Source: Oceanospirillaceae bacterium UBA2001 (lineage in GTDB: Bacteria > Pseudomonadota > Gammaproteobacteria > Pseudomonadales > Balneatricaceae). Taken from it: a DNA stretch of 19,905 nt. Both the position numbers and the translations under genes were made by a program. The stretch is from positions 1 to 19,905 of the forward strand of contig DDCR01000135.1 in NCBI GenBank assembly GCA_002335115.1. The letters run 5' to 3'. Below are positions 8,421-17,725 of the stretch, in pieces. The notes under the pieces were generated by a model, which saw only the letters and a program-made list of their open reading frames with translations, made no database searches and had not been told where the DNA came from. Within the stretch, counting starts at the first letter, position 1; each line of letters opens with the position of its first letter.

Positions 8421-8794
8421 TGCAGTACCAGCAGAAACGGAAGTTCTCACGGATGGTTAGTGTCGGTGCCTATATCGCACTCATCGCCTACTTTGTGATC
8501 AGTACCCTGTCCCAAACCTATGCTGAGGTCGGCAGTCTTGTGATTATTGGCATCAAATGTTTCCCCTTACTTGGCTTTGGGTTAGCCATGTATAAGCAGC
8601 ACTTGCGCCAGATGGCATGGATGTGCTTCGTCTTACTCATTTATTTCACTATAGAAATTATGTACGTACCCATTAATGGTGCTTTGGGGGCCTTAATTAT
8701 CACCCTACTTTACACTAGCACTATGCTCCACATTCGCTGGCATAATCGTGCCCATGAAGAAGCCAACAGGTTAACAAGTATTGACCAAAAATAG
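8420..8794 (+). CDS. Small four-helix membrane protein (DUF2069-like)
   Basis: A 124-residue hydrophobic protein with four predicted membrane helices at about residues 11-29, 37-58, 66-84 and 87-105. It has a basic N-terminus (QYQQKRKFSR) and a charged C-terminal tail containing HNRAHEEANR. The size and layout fit DUF2069, a gammaproteobacterial inner-membrane family of unknown function often found near arsC-like and wrbA genes; that assignment is from memory and moderate in certainty. The start codon overlaps the stop of the arsC-like gene (TAATG), so translation is likely coupled. No wrbA is present between them. No function can be given. Confidence 0.8.
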   Translation: MQYQQKRKFSRMVSVGAYIALIAYFVISTLSQTYAEVGSLVIIGIKCFPLLGFGLAMYKQHLRQMAWMCFVLLIYFTIEIMYVPINGALGALIITLLYTSTMLHIRWHNRAHEEANRLTSIDQK

Positions 8795-8911
8795 GATACG
8801 CCTGAGATAAATAACCGCTAATCACACCTATTAACTGACCAGCTTTGGTTTCAGTCTTAGCCAAGTTGGATTGGTGTTTGATAAAGTTAACTCAGGCCAA
8901 ACTTGTTGATC

Positions 8912-8917
8912 TATACT
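8912..8917 (+). promoter_or_regulatory. Candidate -10 element abutting the fieF-like start
   Basis: TATACT (5 of 6 matches to TATAAT) lies 6 nt before the ATG at 8924. The -35 region (AACTCA) is poor. If functional, transcription would begin at or next to the start codon and give a leaderless message, in keeping with the lack of a Shine-Dalgarno sequence here. Confidence 0.25.
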
Positions 8918-8923
8918 GTAAGT

Positions 8924-9793
8924 ATGACATACAGCCAACTCATCAAACTCGCCACCTGGGCATCTGTTGTTGCTGCTATTAGCTTAATTGGCGTCAAAAC
9001 ATGGGGTTGGGATCAAACGCAAAGCGTCAGTTTATTGGCTTCGTTGATTGATTCCACCATGGATAGCGCCGCCTCATTAATCAATTTTTTTGCCATACGT
9101 TATGCCATGGCCCCTGCTGACAAAGAGCATCGCTTTGGACACGGCAAGGCAGAAGCACTTGCGGGCCTTGCTCAAGCATTATTGATTTTAGTTTCCATTG
9201 GTTTGCTACTTACCCAGACTTTAGGTCGCTTATGGCATCCACTGGTGGTCGAGAATACTCCAATGGGCATAAGTATCATGCTGGTTAGCATGGCCCTTAC
9301 CGGAGCGTTAGTCGTCTTCCAGTGGTACGTTGTCAAACGCACCCAATCTAATGCTATTAAGGCTGACTCACTGCATTACACGTCAGACTTTTTGATGAAT
9401 TTTGGCGTCATAATAGCCCTTTTGCTTGCAAGTATTGGCTATCATGGGGCAGACCCTTACTTTGCATTAAGCATTGGTGCCTTCGTCGTTTATAGCGCTT
9501 GGGGTATTGCACAATCGGCTTTTCACTTGCTCTTAGACCACGAGCTGAGTGATGAACAAAGGCACCTCATTACTCAACTGGCCCTGACACAACCCCAAGT
9601 AATTGGAATGCATGATCTACGCAGCAGGCAATCAGGTCACATGCAGTTCATTCAATTGCATTTAGAACTGCAAGAAAACATGCTGCTACTAGAGGCACAC
9701 GACGTAGCAGAAGCGTTAGAACACCGTATCATGGCTGTGTTCCCATATGCTGATGTGATTATTCATCTAGATCCAGTGAGTGTGGCGGATTGA
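8924..9793 (+). CDS. fieF: FieF-type cation diffusion facilitator (Zn/Fe/Cd efflux)
   Basis: A cation diffusion facilitator exporting divalent metals from cytoplasm to periplasm by proton antiport. Start chosen at ATG 8924 (MTYSQLIKLATWASVV, 289 residues), which aligns with E. coli FieF with an offset of two; an in-frame TTG at 8903 would add seven residues. Transport-site residues are intact: Asp43 and Asp47 (LIDSTMD) in TM2, and His151 and Asp155 (DSLHYTSD) in TM5. The second metal site is also present (Asp66, His69, His73 in ADKEHRFGHGK). The C-terminal cytoplasmic domain has HDLRSRQSG and IIHLDP, with the histidines used for dimer-linking metal binding. It is separated from the proS operon by 129 nt and so is probably a separate unit. 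Exact metal specificity cannot be read from the sequence. Confidence 0.93.
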   Translation: MTYSQLIKLATWASVVAAISLIGVKTWGWDQTQSVSLLASLIDSTMDSAASLINFFAIRYAMAPADKEHRFGHGKAEALAGLAQALLILVSIGLLLTQTLGRLWHPLVVENTPMGISIMLVSMALTGALVVFQWYVVKRTQSNAIKADSLHYTSDFLMNFGVIIALLLASIGYHGADPYFALSIGAFVVYSAWGIAQSAFHLLLDHELSDEQRHLITQLALTQPQVIGMHDLRSRQSGHMQFIQLHLELQENMLLLEAHDVAEALEHRIMAVFPYADVIIHLDPVSVAD

Positions 9794-9983
9794 GATAGTT
9801 TAACAAAGGGGACGATCGGTTTATTAAGCTTAGCAAGGTACAGTAGGCCCTAATAAAAACGTCACACTATTGAAAAACATCACACGATGTAAAAAGGTCA
9901 TACTGAGGCACAGAAAACAGGCTTTTAAAACAAACCAAGTTAGCAATAGCGTTAGCAGTACAGAAGGATGCTTATTAGAGCAA

Positions 9984-10008
9984 CTGAATTAACAAACCGT
10001 TAACTCAG
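9984..10008. repeat. Inverted repeat between convergent fieF and rluB (possible terminator)
   Basis: CTGAATTAAC, a 5-nt loop AAACC, then GTTAACTCAG form a 10-bp stem with one A/C mismatch. It lies between the converging ends of fieF and rluB in a 241-nt gene-free stretch (9794-10034). No T run follows on either strand, so it is not a classical intrinsic terminator. A second, weaker hairpin in the same gap (ACATC/GATGT at 9877-9890) is followed by TTTT on the minus strand. The rest of the gap shows nothing recognisable. Confidence 0.35.
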
Positions 10009-10034
10009 ATGCTTTGCAAGCGAGTTTATGTCGG

Positions 10035-10913
10035 TTAGGCGTGACGACGCGTACGTTGACGTTTCTGCTGACGATCAAAGCTCTCTTGCTCTTTAGGCAA
10101 ACGGCGCTTCACTTTCTTTGGGCGCATACCTACAAATTGAGAAAGTGCGTTGATGTCCGGTTGTGGCATTTCCATCCACATGCCAGCCCTAAGCTGGGGT
10201 GGTAAAAATACGTTGCCATATCGCACCCGTTTTAAGCGGTTAACACGTAAACCTTGAGACTCCCACAAACGACGTACTTCTCGGTTACGGCCCTCCATGA
10301 TAACCACATGATACCAGCGGTTAATCCCTTCACCACCAAATTCTTGTATGTCATTGAAACGCGCCATACCATCATCGAGTAAAACCCCTTGGTGCATGGT
10401 ATTAACTTGTTCCATAGTCACATGCCCCATGACACGGACAGCATATTCTCGTTCAATAGTCGTTGAAGGGTGCATTAATGCATTAGCCAATTCACCGTCT
10501 GTGGTGAATAGCAAAAGGCCTGAAGTATTGATATCTAAACGACCCACTGCAATCCAGCGCTCACCCTTGAGACGCGGCAACTTGTCAAACACTGTGGAGC
10601 GATTCTCTGGGTCTGAGCGGGTAACAATTTCACCTTCTGGCTTATTATAAATAAGCACACGGCGTTCAATGTTAGTAGGCGACACGATGTCAAGCGGTTT
10701 ACCATCTACCGAAATACGATCCCGCCAAGTAACACGATCACCTAGCTGGGCTTTTTCTTTGTTAATGGTAACTCGACCTGCAACAATCCAACGCTCCATT
10801 TCTCGGCGCGAACCTACTCCAGCTCGAGCCAATACTTTTTGAAGTTTTTCGTCAGTGGTTTTTTGTTCAACAGCTTCTAGAGCGTCTTCCGCAGGAAGGT
10901 TTTGATCTGTCAT
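10035..10913 (-). CDS. rluB: RluB, 23S rRNA pseudouridine synthase
   Basis: RluB isomerises U2605 of 23S rRNA (E. coli numbering) to pseudouridine. The 292-residue protein has an S4 RNA-binding domain at about residues 23-70 (KLQKVLARAGVGSRREMERWI). The RsuA/RluB-type catalytic domain follows, with the motif GRLDINTSGLLLFT placing the catalytic Asp at 127, and further RsuA-family strings YNKPEGE and GRNREVRRLWE. The C-terminal tail (KKVKRRLPKE to the end) is strongly basic, as in RluB and unlike the shorter RsuA. RluE or RluF are less likely because of the S4 domain, the tail and the scpB neighbour. It is the last gene of the PHP-scpA-scpB-rluB block, 42 nt after scpB. Confidence 0.93.
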   Translation of the reverse strand: MTDQNLPAEDALEAVEQKTTDEKLQKVLARAGVGSRREMERWIVAGRVTINKEKAQLGDRVTWRDRISVDGKPLDIVSPTNIERRVLIYNKPEGEIVTRSDPENRSTVFDKLPRLKGERWIAVGRLDINTSGLLLFTTDGELANALMHPSTTIEREYAVRVMGHVTMEQVNTMHQGVLLDDGMARFNDIQEFGGEGINRWYHVVIMEGRNREVRRLWESQGLRVNRLKRVRYGNVFLPPQLRAGMWMEMPQPDINALSQFVGMRPKKVKRRLPKEQESFDRQQKRQRTRRHA

Positions 10914-10955
10914 GATAATCCCATCAATACAGTTAATAATTCCCTTTATTATAGC

Positions 10956-11558
10956 TTAATGGATGGGTTCCGTCACGACCTCGATTTCTTGCTGCTGTGG
11001 CTGCTTCAATTTAGCTGGGGCCATGGTGGTCTCATCCCAAGACTCCAATTCATCAAGGGCGGGCAAATCGCTGAGTTGTTTGAGGCTGAAGTGATCCAAA
11101 AATTCTTTGGTTGTGGCAAATAATTCAGGGCGACCAGGCACCTCTTTGTGCCCAACACTGCGTATCCAACTGCGCTCTAACATGGTTTGAATGATTGGAG
11201 AACTCACCCCTACACCACGTATCGCCTCAATTTCTCCTCGCGTAATGGGTTGTTGGTAAGCAATAATAGATAAGGTTTCGAGCAAGGCCCTAGAGTATCT
11301 TTGAGGTTTTTCTTGCCACAGGCGGGCCACCCAAAGGGCATAATCTTGATGCACTTGAAACCTAAATCCAGAGGCGACTTCAACCAACTGAAACCCTCGC
11401 CCTTGATGGCTTTCTTGCAATTGCCTTAGGGTGTTCCTAATGCGTTTTTTGTCAACACCATCATGTTCATCAAATAATTCACCTAATCGTTCAACGCTTA
11501 AGGGTTTATCTGCTGCTAATAAAATGGCTTCTAATACCGGTGCGAGTTCAATAATCAT
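10956..11558 (-). CDS. scpB: ScpB, condensin-associated winged-helix protein
   Basis: ScpB forms dimers of tandem winged-helix domains that bind ScpA and complete the SMC-ScpAB condensin used in chromosome compaction and segregation. The 200-residue product has the first winged-helix domain at about 5-75 (APVLEAILLAADKPLSVERL) and the second containing LSIIAYQQPITRGEIEAIRGV and RPELFATTKEFLDHF, a very conserved ScpB string. The C-terminal 25 residues are low-complexity and Gln-rich. The ATG overlaps the scpA TGA (ATGA), typical of translational coupling between the two partners. The SMC subunit itself is encoded at the right edge of the window. Confidence 0.96.
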   Translation of the reverse strand: MIIELAPVLEAILLAADKPLSVERLGELFDEHDGVDKKRIRNTLRQLQESHQGRGFQLVEVASGFRFQVHQDYALWVARLWQEKPQRYSRALLETLSIIAYQQPITRGEIEAIRGVGVSSPIIQTMLERSWIRSVGHKEVPGRPELFATTKEFLDHFSLKQLSDLPALDELESWDETTMAPAKLKQPQQQEIEVVTEPIH

Positions 11559-12352
11559 AAACTAAGCTCCTGATTTGGGGATTCACTGTGTCCACCTAGA
11601 CTTACGTGAATGGGTCCATACTCTTGGGCTTGAATCAACTTAATCAAGTTTTCTTTAACTAACTCCATCATTGCCAAGAAAGTAACAATCACACCCATAC
11701 GGCCTTCTGATATGGTGAACAGGCGATGGAATGGCATGAACTGTTGCACTTGCAGTTGTGCCATCAAACTAGACATTCGCTCTCGCGTAGAGAGTCGTTC
11801 ACGGGATATGGTGTGATGTTCATACATATCACACCGCTTGAGGACATCACGATAGGCGGCGAGCAACTCTTCCATTAGCACAGTCGGTTGGGGACGAACT
11901 TTTTTAACATTGGGCATATCCATCTTGACAGGAAAATTATCCCGCCCCATGCGAGGTAATTCCGCCACTCTTTCTGAGGCGTTTTTGAAACGTTCATATT
12001 CTTGTAACTGCTTTATTAATCGAACCCTAGGGTCTTCCTCATCATCTTCCATGGCTTGGGTCCGCGGCAGTAAACTACGACTTTTTATTTCTGCTAGGGT
12101 GGCCGCCATGACAAGGTACTCCCCTGCTAATTCAAATTGACTGGATTCCATTAATTCAATATAAGCAATGTATTGATTAGTAATTTTAGACACATCTATA
12201 TTAATAATATCTAAATTGTGGCGTCTAATTAAATATAATAATAAGTCTAGGGGCCCTTCAAACGTCGTTTCTAAAATAACTTGTAAGGCATGGGGAGGAA
12301 TATAAAGATCGACGGGCAATTCATATTCTTTTCCTTCTACCCTAATTTCCAT
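11555..12352 (-). CDS. scpA: ScpA, condensin kleisin subunit
   Basis: ScpA is the kleisin that bridges the SMC heads and binds ScpB. The start is ATG 12352 (MEIRVEGKEYELPVDLY, 265 residues). The open frame continues upstream to 12478, but that extension would lie within the PHP gene and has no ScpA character. A GGGAG motif, contained in the last codons of the PHP gene, lies 10 nt before this ATG. The kleisin N-terminal motif FEGPLDLLLYLIRRHNLDI (about 31-49) is clear, followed by LAGEYLVMAATLAEIKSRSLLP, and the C-terminal winged helix includes VIVTFLAMMELVKENLI. The start follows the PHP stop by one base and the stop overlaps scpB. The yciO-type gene often found between the two in related bacteria is absent. 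Confidence 0.96.
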   Translation of the reverse strand: MEIRVEGKEYELPVDLYIPPHALQVILETTFEGPLDLLLYLIRRHNLDIINIDVSKITNQYIAYIELMESSQFELAGEYLVMAATLAEIKSRSLLPRTQAMEDDEEDPRVRLIKQLQEYERFKNASERVAELPRMGRDNFPVKMDMPNVKKVRPQPTVLMEELLAAYRDVLKRCDMYEHHTISRERLSTRERMSSLMAQLQVQQFMPFHRLFTISEGRMGVIVTFLAMMELVKENLIKLIQAQEYGPIHVSLGGHSESPNQELSL

Positions 12353-12353
12353 C

Positions 12354-13190
12354 TTAAAATAACTCCCAAACGGGCCTACACGCTTTAGGTAAGCGTGGAT
12401 ATTGACCCAACTTGACCCATTTATAATCTGGATTATGAAAGTCACTGCCCACAGAGGCATGAAATCCAAATTCATCACAAACTGCAGCCATTTCTTCAGC
12501 TACTCCAGGCACTTGATTACCAGCACACACCTCAATTGCCTGACCTCCTGCATCTGAAAAATCTGCCATTAAACGTCGACGCTTGGTGCGGGTCATTTTA
12601 TAACGACTGGGGTGAGCCAACACGGCCACACCCCCAGCGGCATTGATCCACTCAACCACGCACTCTAAATCAGGCCAGACACTAGAGATATCACCCACTT
12701 TGCCAGCCCCTAGATACTTATTGAACGCTTGGCCTACACTTGAAACTAAGCCTTCATCGACCATGTGTTGTGCAATATGGGGTCGACCCACTTGGCCATC
12801 TCCAGCCAATATCATTGCACCTTGCGTAATGTCTGGAAAACCTCGTTGCAATAACTTTTTAGCAATTGTTTTTACTCGTTCTATACGTAATTGCGTTTGA
12901 TGCTTTACTGCAGTTGTGATCGCTGTTGAGTGTATATCAATATTTAAACCCACAATATGTACACCCATATTATTCCACTGGCTAGAAAGTTCTATCCCTT
13001 TTATAATGTTAATTTTTTCAGTGACGTAACTATTATTAGTTTTAGTTAATTGCAAGTGTGCTTCAACTGTATCGTGGTCTGTAATTGCAAGGTGGCTTAT
13101 GCCCCGCTCAATGGCCAATGCTATTAATGCGTGAACCGATAGACTACCATCTGAGTATTGGGTATGACTGTGTAAATCGTATTTAATCAT
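12354..13190 (-). CDS. PHP-domain phosphoesterase (RNase AM/YciV-TrpH family)
   Basis: A 278-residue PHP-superfamily metal-dependent phosphoesterase. Metal ligands are visible in order: DLHSHTQYSDGSL (His7, His9, Asp14), AITDHDTVEAH, GIELSSQW followed by HIVGLNID, GRPHIAQHMVDEG, AVLAHPSRY, and SVGSDFHNPDY near the C-terminus. The layout matches E. coli YciV/TrpH, reported as a 5'-3' exonuclease acting on short oligonucleotides and on rRNA 5' ends (RNase AM), so that role is likely but family-based. It is the first gene of the scpA-scpB-rluB block. Its ATG has no Shine-Dalgarno sequence: the 100 nt upstream are almost pure A/T and contain the pentanucleotide tract starting 15 nt before the ATG. 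Confidence 0.9.
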   Translation of the reverse strand: MIKYDLHSHTQYSDGSLSVHALIALAIERGISHLAITDHDTVEAHLQLTKTNNSYVTEKINIIKGIELSSQWNNMGVHIVGLNIDIHSTAITTAVKHQTQLRIERVKTIAKKLLQRGFPDITQGAMILAGDGQVGRPHIAQHMVDEGLVSSVGQAFNKYLGAGKVGDISSVWPDLECVVEWINAAGGVAVLAHPSRYKMTRTKRRRLMADFSDAGGQAIEVCAGNQVPGVAEEMAAVCDEFGFHASVGSDFHNPDYKWVKLGQYPRLPKACRPVWELF

Positions 13191-13205
13191 TATTATAATT
13201 TTATT

Positions 13206-13290
13206 TAATCTAATTTAATTTAATCTAATCTAATTTAATTTAATTTAATTTAATTTAATTTAATTTAATTTAATTTAATTTAATTTAATT
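13206..13290. repeat. Pentanucleotide microsatellite (TAATT)n
   Basis: Seventeen consecutive 5-bp units on the plus strand: twelve perfect TAATT units (13231-13290), preceded by five in which TAATC replaces TAATT three times (13206, 13221, 13226). It lies in the divergent region between the PHP operon (ATG at 13190) and the H-NS-like gene (ATG at 13450). On the PHP side it would form the promoter or the mRNA leader. Perfect repetition over 60 bp suggests recent slippage expansion. Confidence 0.98.
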
Positions 13291-13330
13291 TAAATAGAAA
13301 TTGAGTTATTCTAATATTCCAAATGCAAAT

Positions 13331-13354
13331 AAATGAATCATTTAATTAATGATT
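13331..13354. repeat. Nested palindromes upstream of the H-NS-like gene
   Basis: Two overlapping perfect inverted repeats: AAATGA-A-TCATTT (13331-13343) and AATCATT-TAATT-AATGATT (13336-13354). They sit about 95 nt before the H-NS-like start and 41 bp from the microsatellite; the centre of the second equals the microsatellite unit. There is no T tail, so this looks more like an operator than a terminator. Some symmetry is expected by chance in such AT-rich DNA. Confidence 0.5.
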
Positions 13355-13449
13355 AGTTAACAGTTTCGCAGTTATTTTCGAAGCCGATAAAGATCATCGC
13401 TCAAACAAACTTGCATGCCTCACTAAGTGCAACTAATAATAGGACCATT

Positions 13450-13845
13450 ATGACTGAATTTACTGAAATTACCCGTAATAAAAGCCGTTTTAGATCAGCT
13501 TGCAAAGACATGAGCCTGAAACAATTAAAGTCCATGGCTAATCACTTATCTGAGTTTATCGAAAAAAGAACTCAAGAAGAAGTAGCCCTTGCTGAGCAGG
13601 TTGCCAAAAAACATAAAGAGAAGCAAGCCATACTCGCATCCATTGCTAAAGCCGGTCTGACCCCAGAAGATTTTTTTGCTACTGATTTACCTAAGATTAA
13701 AAAACCTCACAAGCCCGTAGCACCACAATACCGTATTAAAGATGCACAAGGTTTAAAGCACGAATGGTCTGGCCGAGGACGCACTCCCAAGGCCTTCGAA
13801 CACTATTTTAACAATGGTGGTAGCAAAAATAGCTGCCGTATTTAA
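13450..13845 (+). CDS. H-NS-family nucleoid-associated protein
   Basis: A 131-residue protein with the H-NS layout: an N-terminal oligomerisation region rich in charged heptads (about 8-65; SLKQLKSMANHLSEFIEKRT and following), a flexible basic linker (PKIKKPHKP), and a C-terminal DNA-binding domain YRIKDAQGLKHEWSGRGRTP at about 93-112. The GRGRTP loop corresponds to the minor-groove-binding motif (QGR/RGR) of H-NS. Such proteins bind AT-rich DNA, silencing foreign genes and often their own promoters. The start at ATG 13450 is supported by AGGA a few bases upstream; a TTG at 13411 would add 13 residues. It is a single gene with its own upstream region, divergent from the PHP operon. Its TAA overlaps the pgi stop tail to tail. 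Which H-NS subfamily it belongs to is not resolved. Confidence 0.9.
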   Translation: MTEFTEITRNKSRFRSACKDMSLKQLKSMANHLSEFIEKRTQEEVALAEQVAKKHKEKQAILASIAKAGLTPEDFFATDLPKIKKPHKPVAPQYRIKDAQGLKHEWSGRGRTPKAFEHYFNNGGSKNSCRI

Positions 13846-15524
13846 GTGTGATGCCTAAACACATGATTTAATAAGCCTTCAGTAGACGCATCAAATTTTG
13901 TGTCTTCTGGGGATCCAAGGCCTGCCCGCCTGTTTTGTATGGCACTAAGAGTGGTTTTAGCAATTTGTTTGCCAAGTTCGACACCCCACTGATCAAAGGG
14001 ATTAATATCCCACACCACGGCCTGCACAAATACCTTGTGCTCATATAATGCAATTAATTGACCCAAACTTTCTGGCGTTAGTTCATCGAACATGAGAGTG
14101 CTAGATGCATGGTTACCAGGATACAAACGGTCTGGCGAAGCAGCCAAGCTTTGCTCCCAGGTCAGCACCTCATCACCTAACATCAGTACTCTTGATTGAG
14201 CCACACAATTGGCCAAATTTAGAGCTTGTTGATACTCTAATTGGTTGCGTGTGGCTTGAGTATATTCCCTCGACGCTTTGCGTCTTAGAGGCACAATAAA
14301 GTCAGCATAATAGGCTGGTGTGCCTTGGTGTAGCAATTGAAAAAAAGCATGCTGCGCGTTAGCTCCGACGTCCCCCCAAATCACTGGGCTGGTGTCAAAA
14401 TCAACTCTTTCGCCAGCATTAGTGACCGACTTTCCATTACTTTCCATTTCTAACTGGCTCAGGTAATTCGGCAATAACTTCAGCCGCCCATCATAAGGCA
14501 AAATAGTGTGAGCCTTTAAACCTAAAAAATTGATGTTCCATATACCAGTTAACGCCAACATCACGGGTAAGTTTTCCCGCAAGCTTGCGCTTTGAAAGTG
14601 CTCATCCATCGCATGCGCGCCCTTCAGCAACTGCTTAAAGCTAGCCATGCCTAATTTAATAGCAATAGGTAAGCCAATGCCACTCCACAAAGAGTAACGG
14701 CCACCTACCCAGTCCCATAAAGCAATCTGATTATCTTCAGGTATTCCCCAAGCCGCCATTCGTTCGGGGAAAGCACTGCACCCCACAAGGTGGTGCTGGC
14801 CAATCAAGTGATCACTGGGTATTTTCTTGCGCAGCCAAGCACGTGCCGTCTCTGCATTGGCTAAGGTATCGATCGTCGTAAAGGTTTTAGAAGCGATAAT
14901 AAATAATGTTGAAGCTTGATCTAGGTGCTGCAACATCTCTGCCAGTTGGCTACCATCCATCGAAGAGACAAACATCACATTCAGTGGGAACTTGGTTTCT
15001 ATCGAAAATTCATCTAAGGCATGGCAGACCATATGAGGCCCAATATCAGAGCCACCCACGCCTATGTTGACCACTGTGGTAATCGGCTGTCCAGCGTAAC
15101 CAAACCACTGGCCTTGCTGTATTTTTACGGCAATTCTTTCCATCTCCAACAAGTTTTTATCAACTAACCAGTTCACGGACTGACCATCTACTTGAACATC
15201 ACTATATTGATCTGAAGAAGCTGCTCTTAAGGCCGTATGCAAAGCGGGCCTGAGTTCAGAACGATTGACCTCACCACCACTTGTAAGTGTCTTAGTGGCG
15301 TGGCCTAGGCCCTGCTGCTCGGCTAATTCAATAAGCAAAGTGAGTGTTTCGGGGTTGAGTCTTTGCTTGGATAAATCCAATAACACAGCTTGTGTGGATA
15401 ACGAAAGGTCATTAAAACGTTCGGGGCCTGCTTTATTGAATAATTGTTTCAAGGAATAAGGCAAAATATCTTTTTGCAGGTGTGCTTCTAGAGCCTGCCA
15501 AGCCAGACTTTGTTTTACTGTCAT
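13842..15524 (-). CDS. pgi: Glucose-6-phosphate isomerase
   Basis: Pgi interconverts glucose-6-phosphate and fructose-6-phosphate in glycolysis and gluconeogenesis. The 560-residue product matches the bacterial long form (549 in E. coli). Signatures: GVGGSDIGP (155-163), the phosphate-binding SKTFTTIDT (212-220), GGRYSLWSGIGLP (274-286, PGI signature 1), MESNGK with catalytic Glu361, His392 (QHAFFQ), and GVELGKQIA near the C-terminus carrying the conserved Lys. The ATG is preceded by AGGAAAAG about 8 nt away. The gene has its own 128-nt upstream region, after a probable ligA terminator. Its last codon overlaps the 3' end of the H-NS-like gene, leaving no space for separate terminators. Confidence 0.98.
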   Translation of the reverse strand: MTVKQSLAWQALEAHLQKDILPYSLKQLFNKAGPERFNDLSLSTQAVLLDLSKQRLNPETLTLLIELAEQQGLGHATKTLTSGGEVNRSELRPALHTALRAASSDQYSDVQVDGQSVNWLVDKNLLEMERIAVKIQQGQWFGYAGQPITTVVNIGVGGSDIGPHMVCHALDEFSIETKFPLNVMFVSSMDGSQLAEMLQHLDQASTLFIIASKTFTTIDTLANAETARAWLRKKIPSDHLIGQHHLVGCSAFPERMAAWGIPEDNQIALWDWVGGRYSLWSGIGLPIAIKLGMASFKQLLKGAHAMDEHFQSASLRENLPVMLALTGIWNINFLGLKAHTILPYDGRLKLLPNYLSQLEMESNGKSVTNAGERVDFDTSPVIWGDVGANAQHAFFQLLHQGTPAYYADFIVPLRRKASREYTQATRNQLEYQQALNLANCVAQSRVLMLGDEVLTWEQSLAASPDRLYPGNHASSTLMFDELTPESLGQLIALYEHKVFVQAVVWDINPFDQWGVELGKQIAKTTLSAIQNRRAGLGSPEDTKFDASTEGLLNHVFRHHT

Positions 15525-15578
15525 GGTGGTTCTTTTCCTTTTAACTCAAAATAATATTTAATTAATCTTTCATTAAAT

Positions 15579-15600
15579 ATTTGACTAATATTCGACTAAT
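15579..15600. repeat. 11-bp tandem duplication upstream of pgi
   Basis: ATTTGACTAAT is followed directly by ATTCGACTAAT (10 of 11 identical), 55-76 nt before the pgi start in very AT-rich DNA. About one helical turn per unit, so it could be a pair of binding sites on one face of the helix; no known regulator matches. Confidence 0.6.
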
Positions 15601-15620
15601 ACTCATTCGAAAGCAAAATA

Positions 15621-15649
15621 ACTTGGCACATCTGTGATTAAAGCCAAGT
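15621..15649 (-). terminator. Probable terminator after ligA
   Basis: ACTTGGC and GCCAAGT form a perfect 7-bp inverted repeat around a 15-nt loop, beginning 3 nt after the ligA stop. On the minus strand it is followed by TATTTTGCTTTC, an imperfect T run. This would end the smc-zipA-ligA transcript before pgi. Confidence 0.5.
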
Positions 15650-15652
15650 CCC

Positions 15653-17725
<2,073 letters not shown>

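Noticed and set aside
8800..8897. Seven-base inverted repeats GCCTGAG and CTCAGGC flanking about 84 nt between the DUF2069-like gene and fieF, suggesting a small mobile element.
   Set aside because: No extension of the repeats, no target-site duplication and no second copy in the window; one such pair over this distance is plausible by chance.
12353..12478. A 42-residue N-terminal extension of ScpA overlapping the PHP gene.
   Set aside because: The PHP frame is conserved to its end here, and the ATG at 12352 has a GGGAG ribosome binding site and gives a normal ScpA N-terminus.
13206..13290. The TAATT tract as a CRISPR array or replication-origin iterons.
   Set aside because: The unit is only 5 bp with no spacers, and no replication genes or DnaA boxes were noticed beside it.
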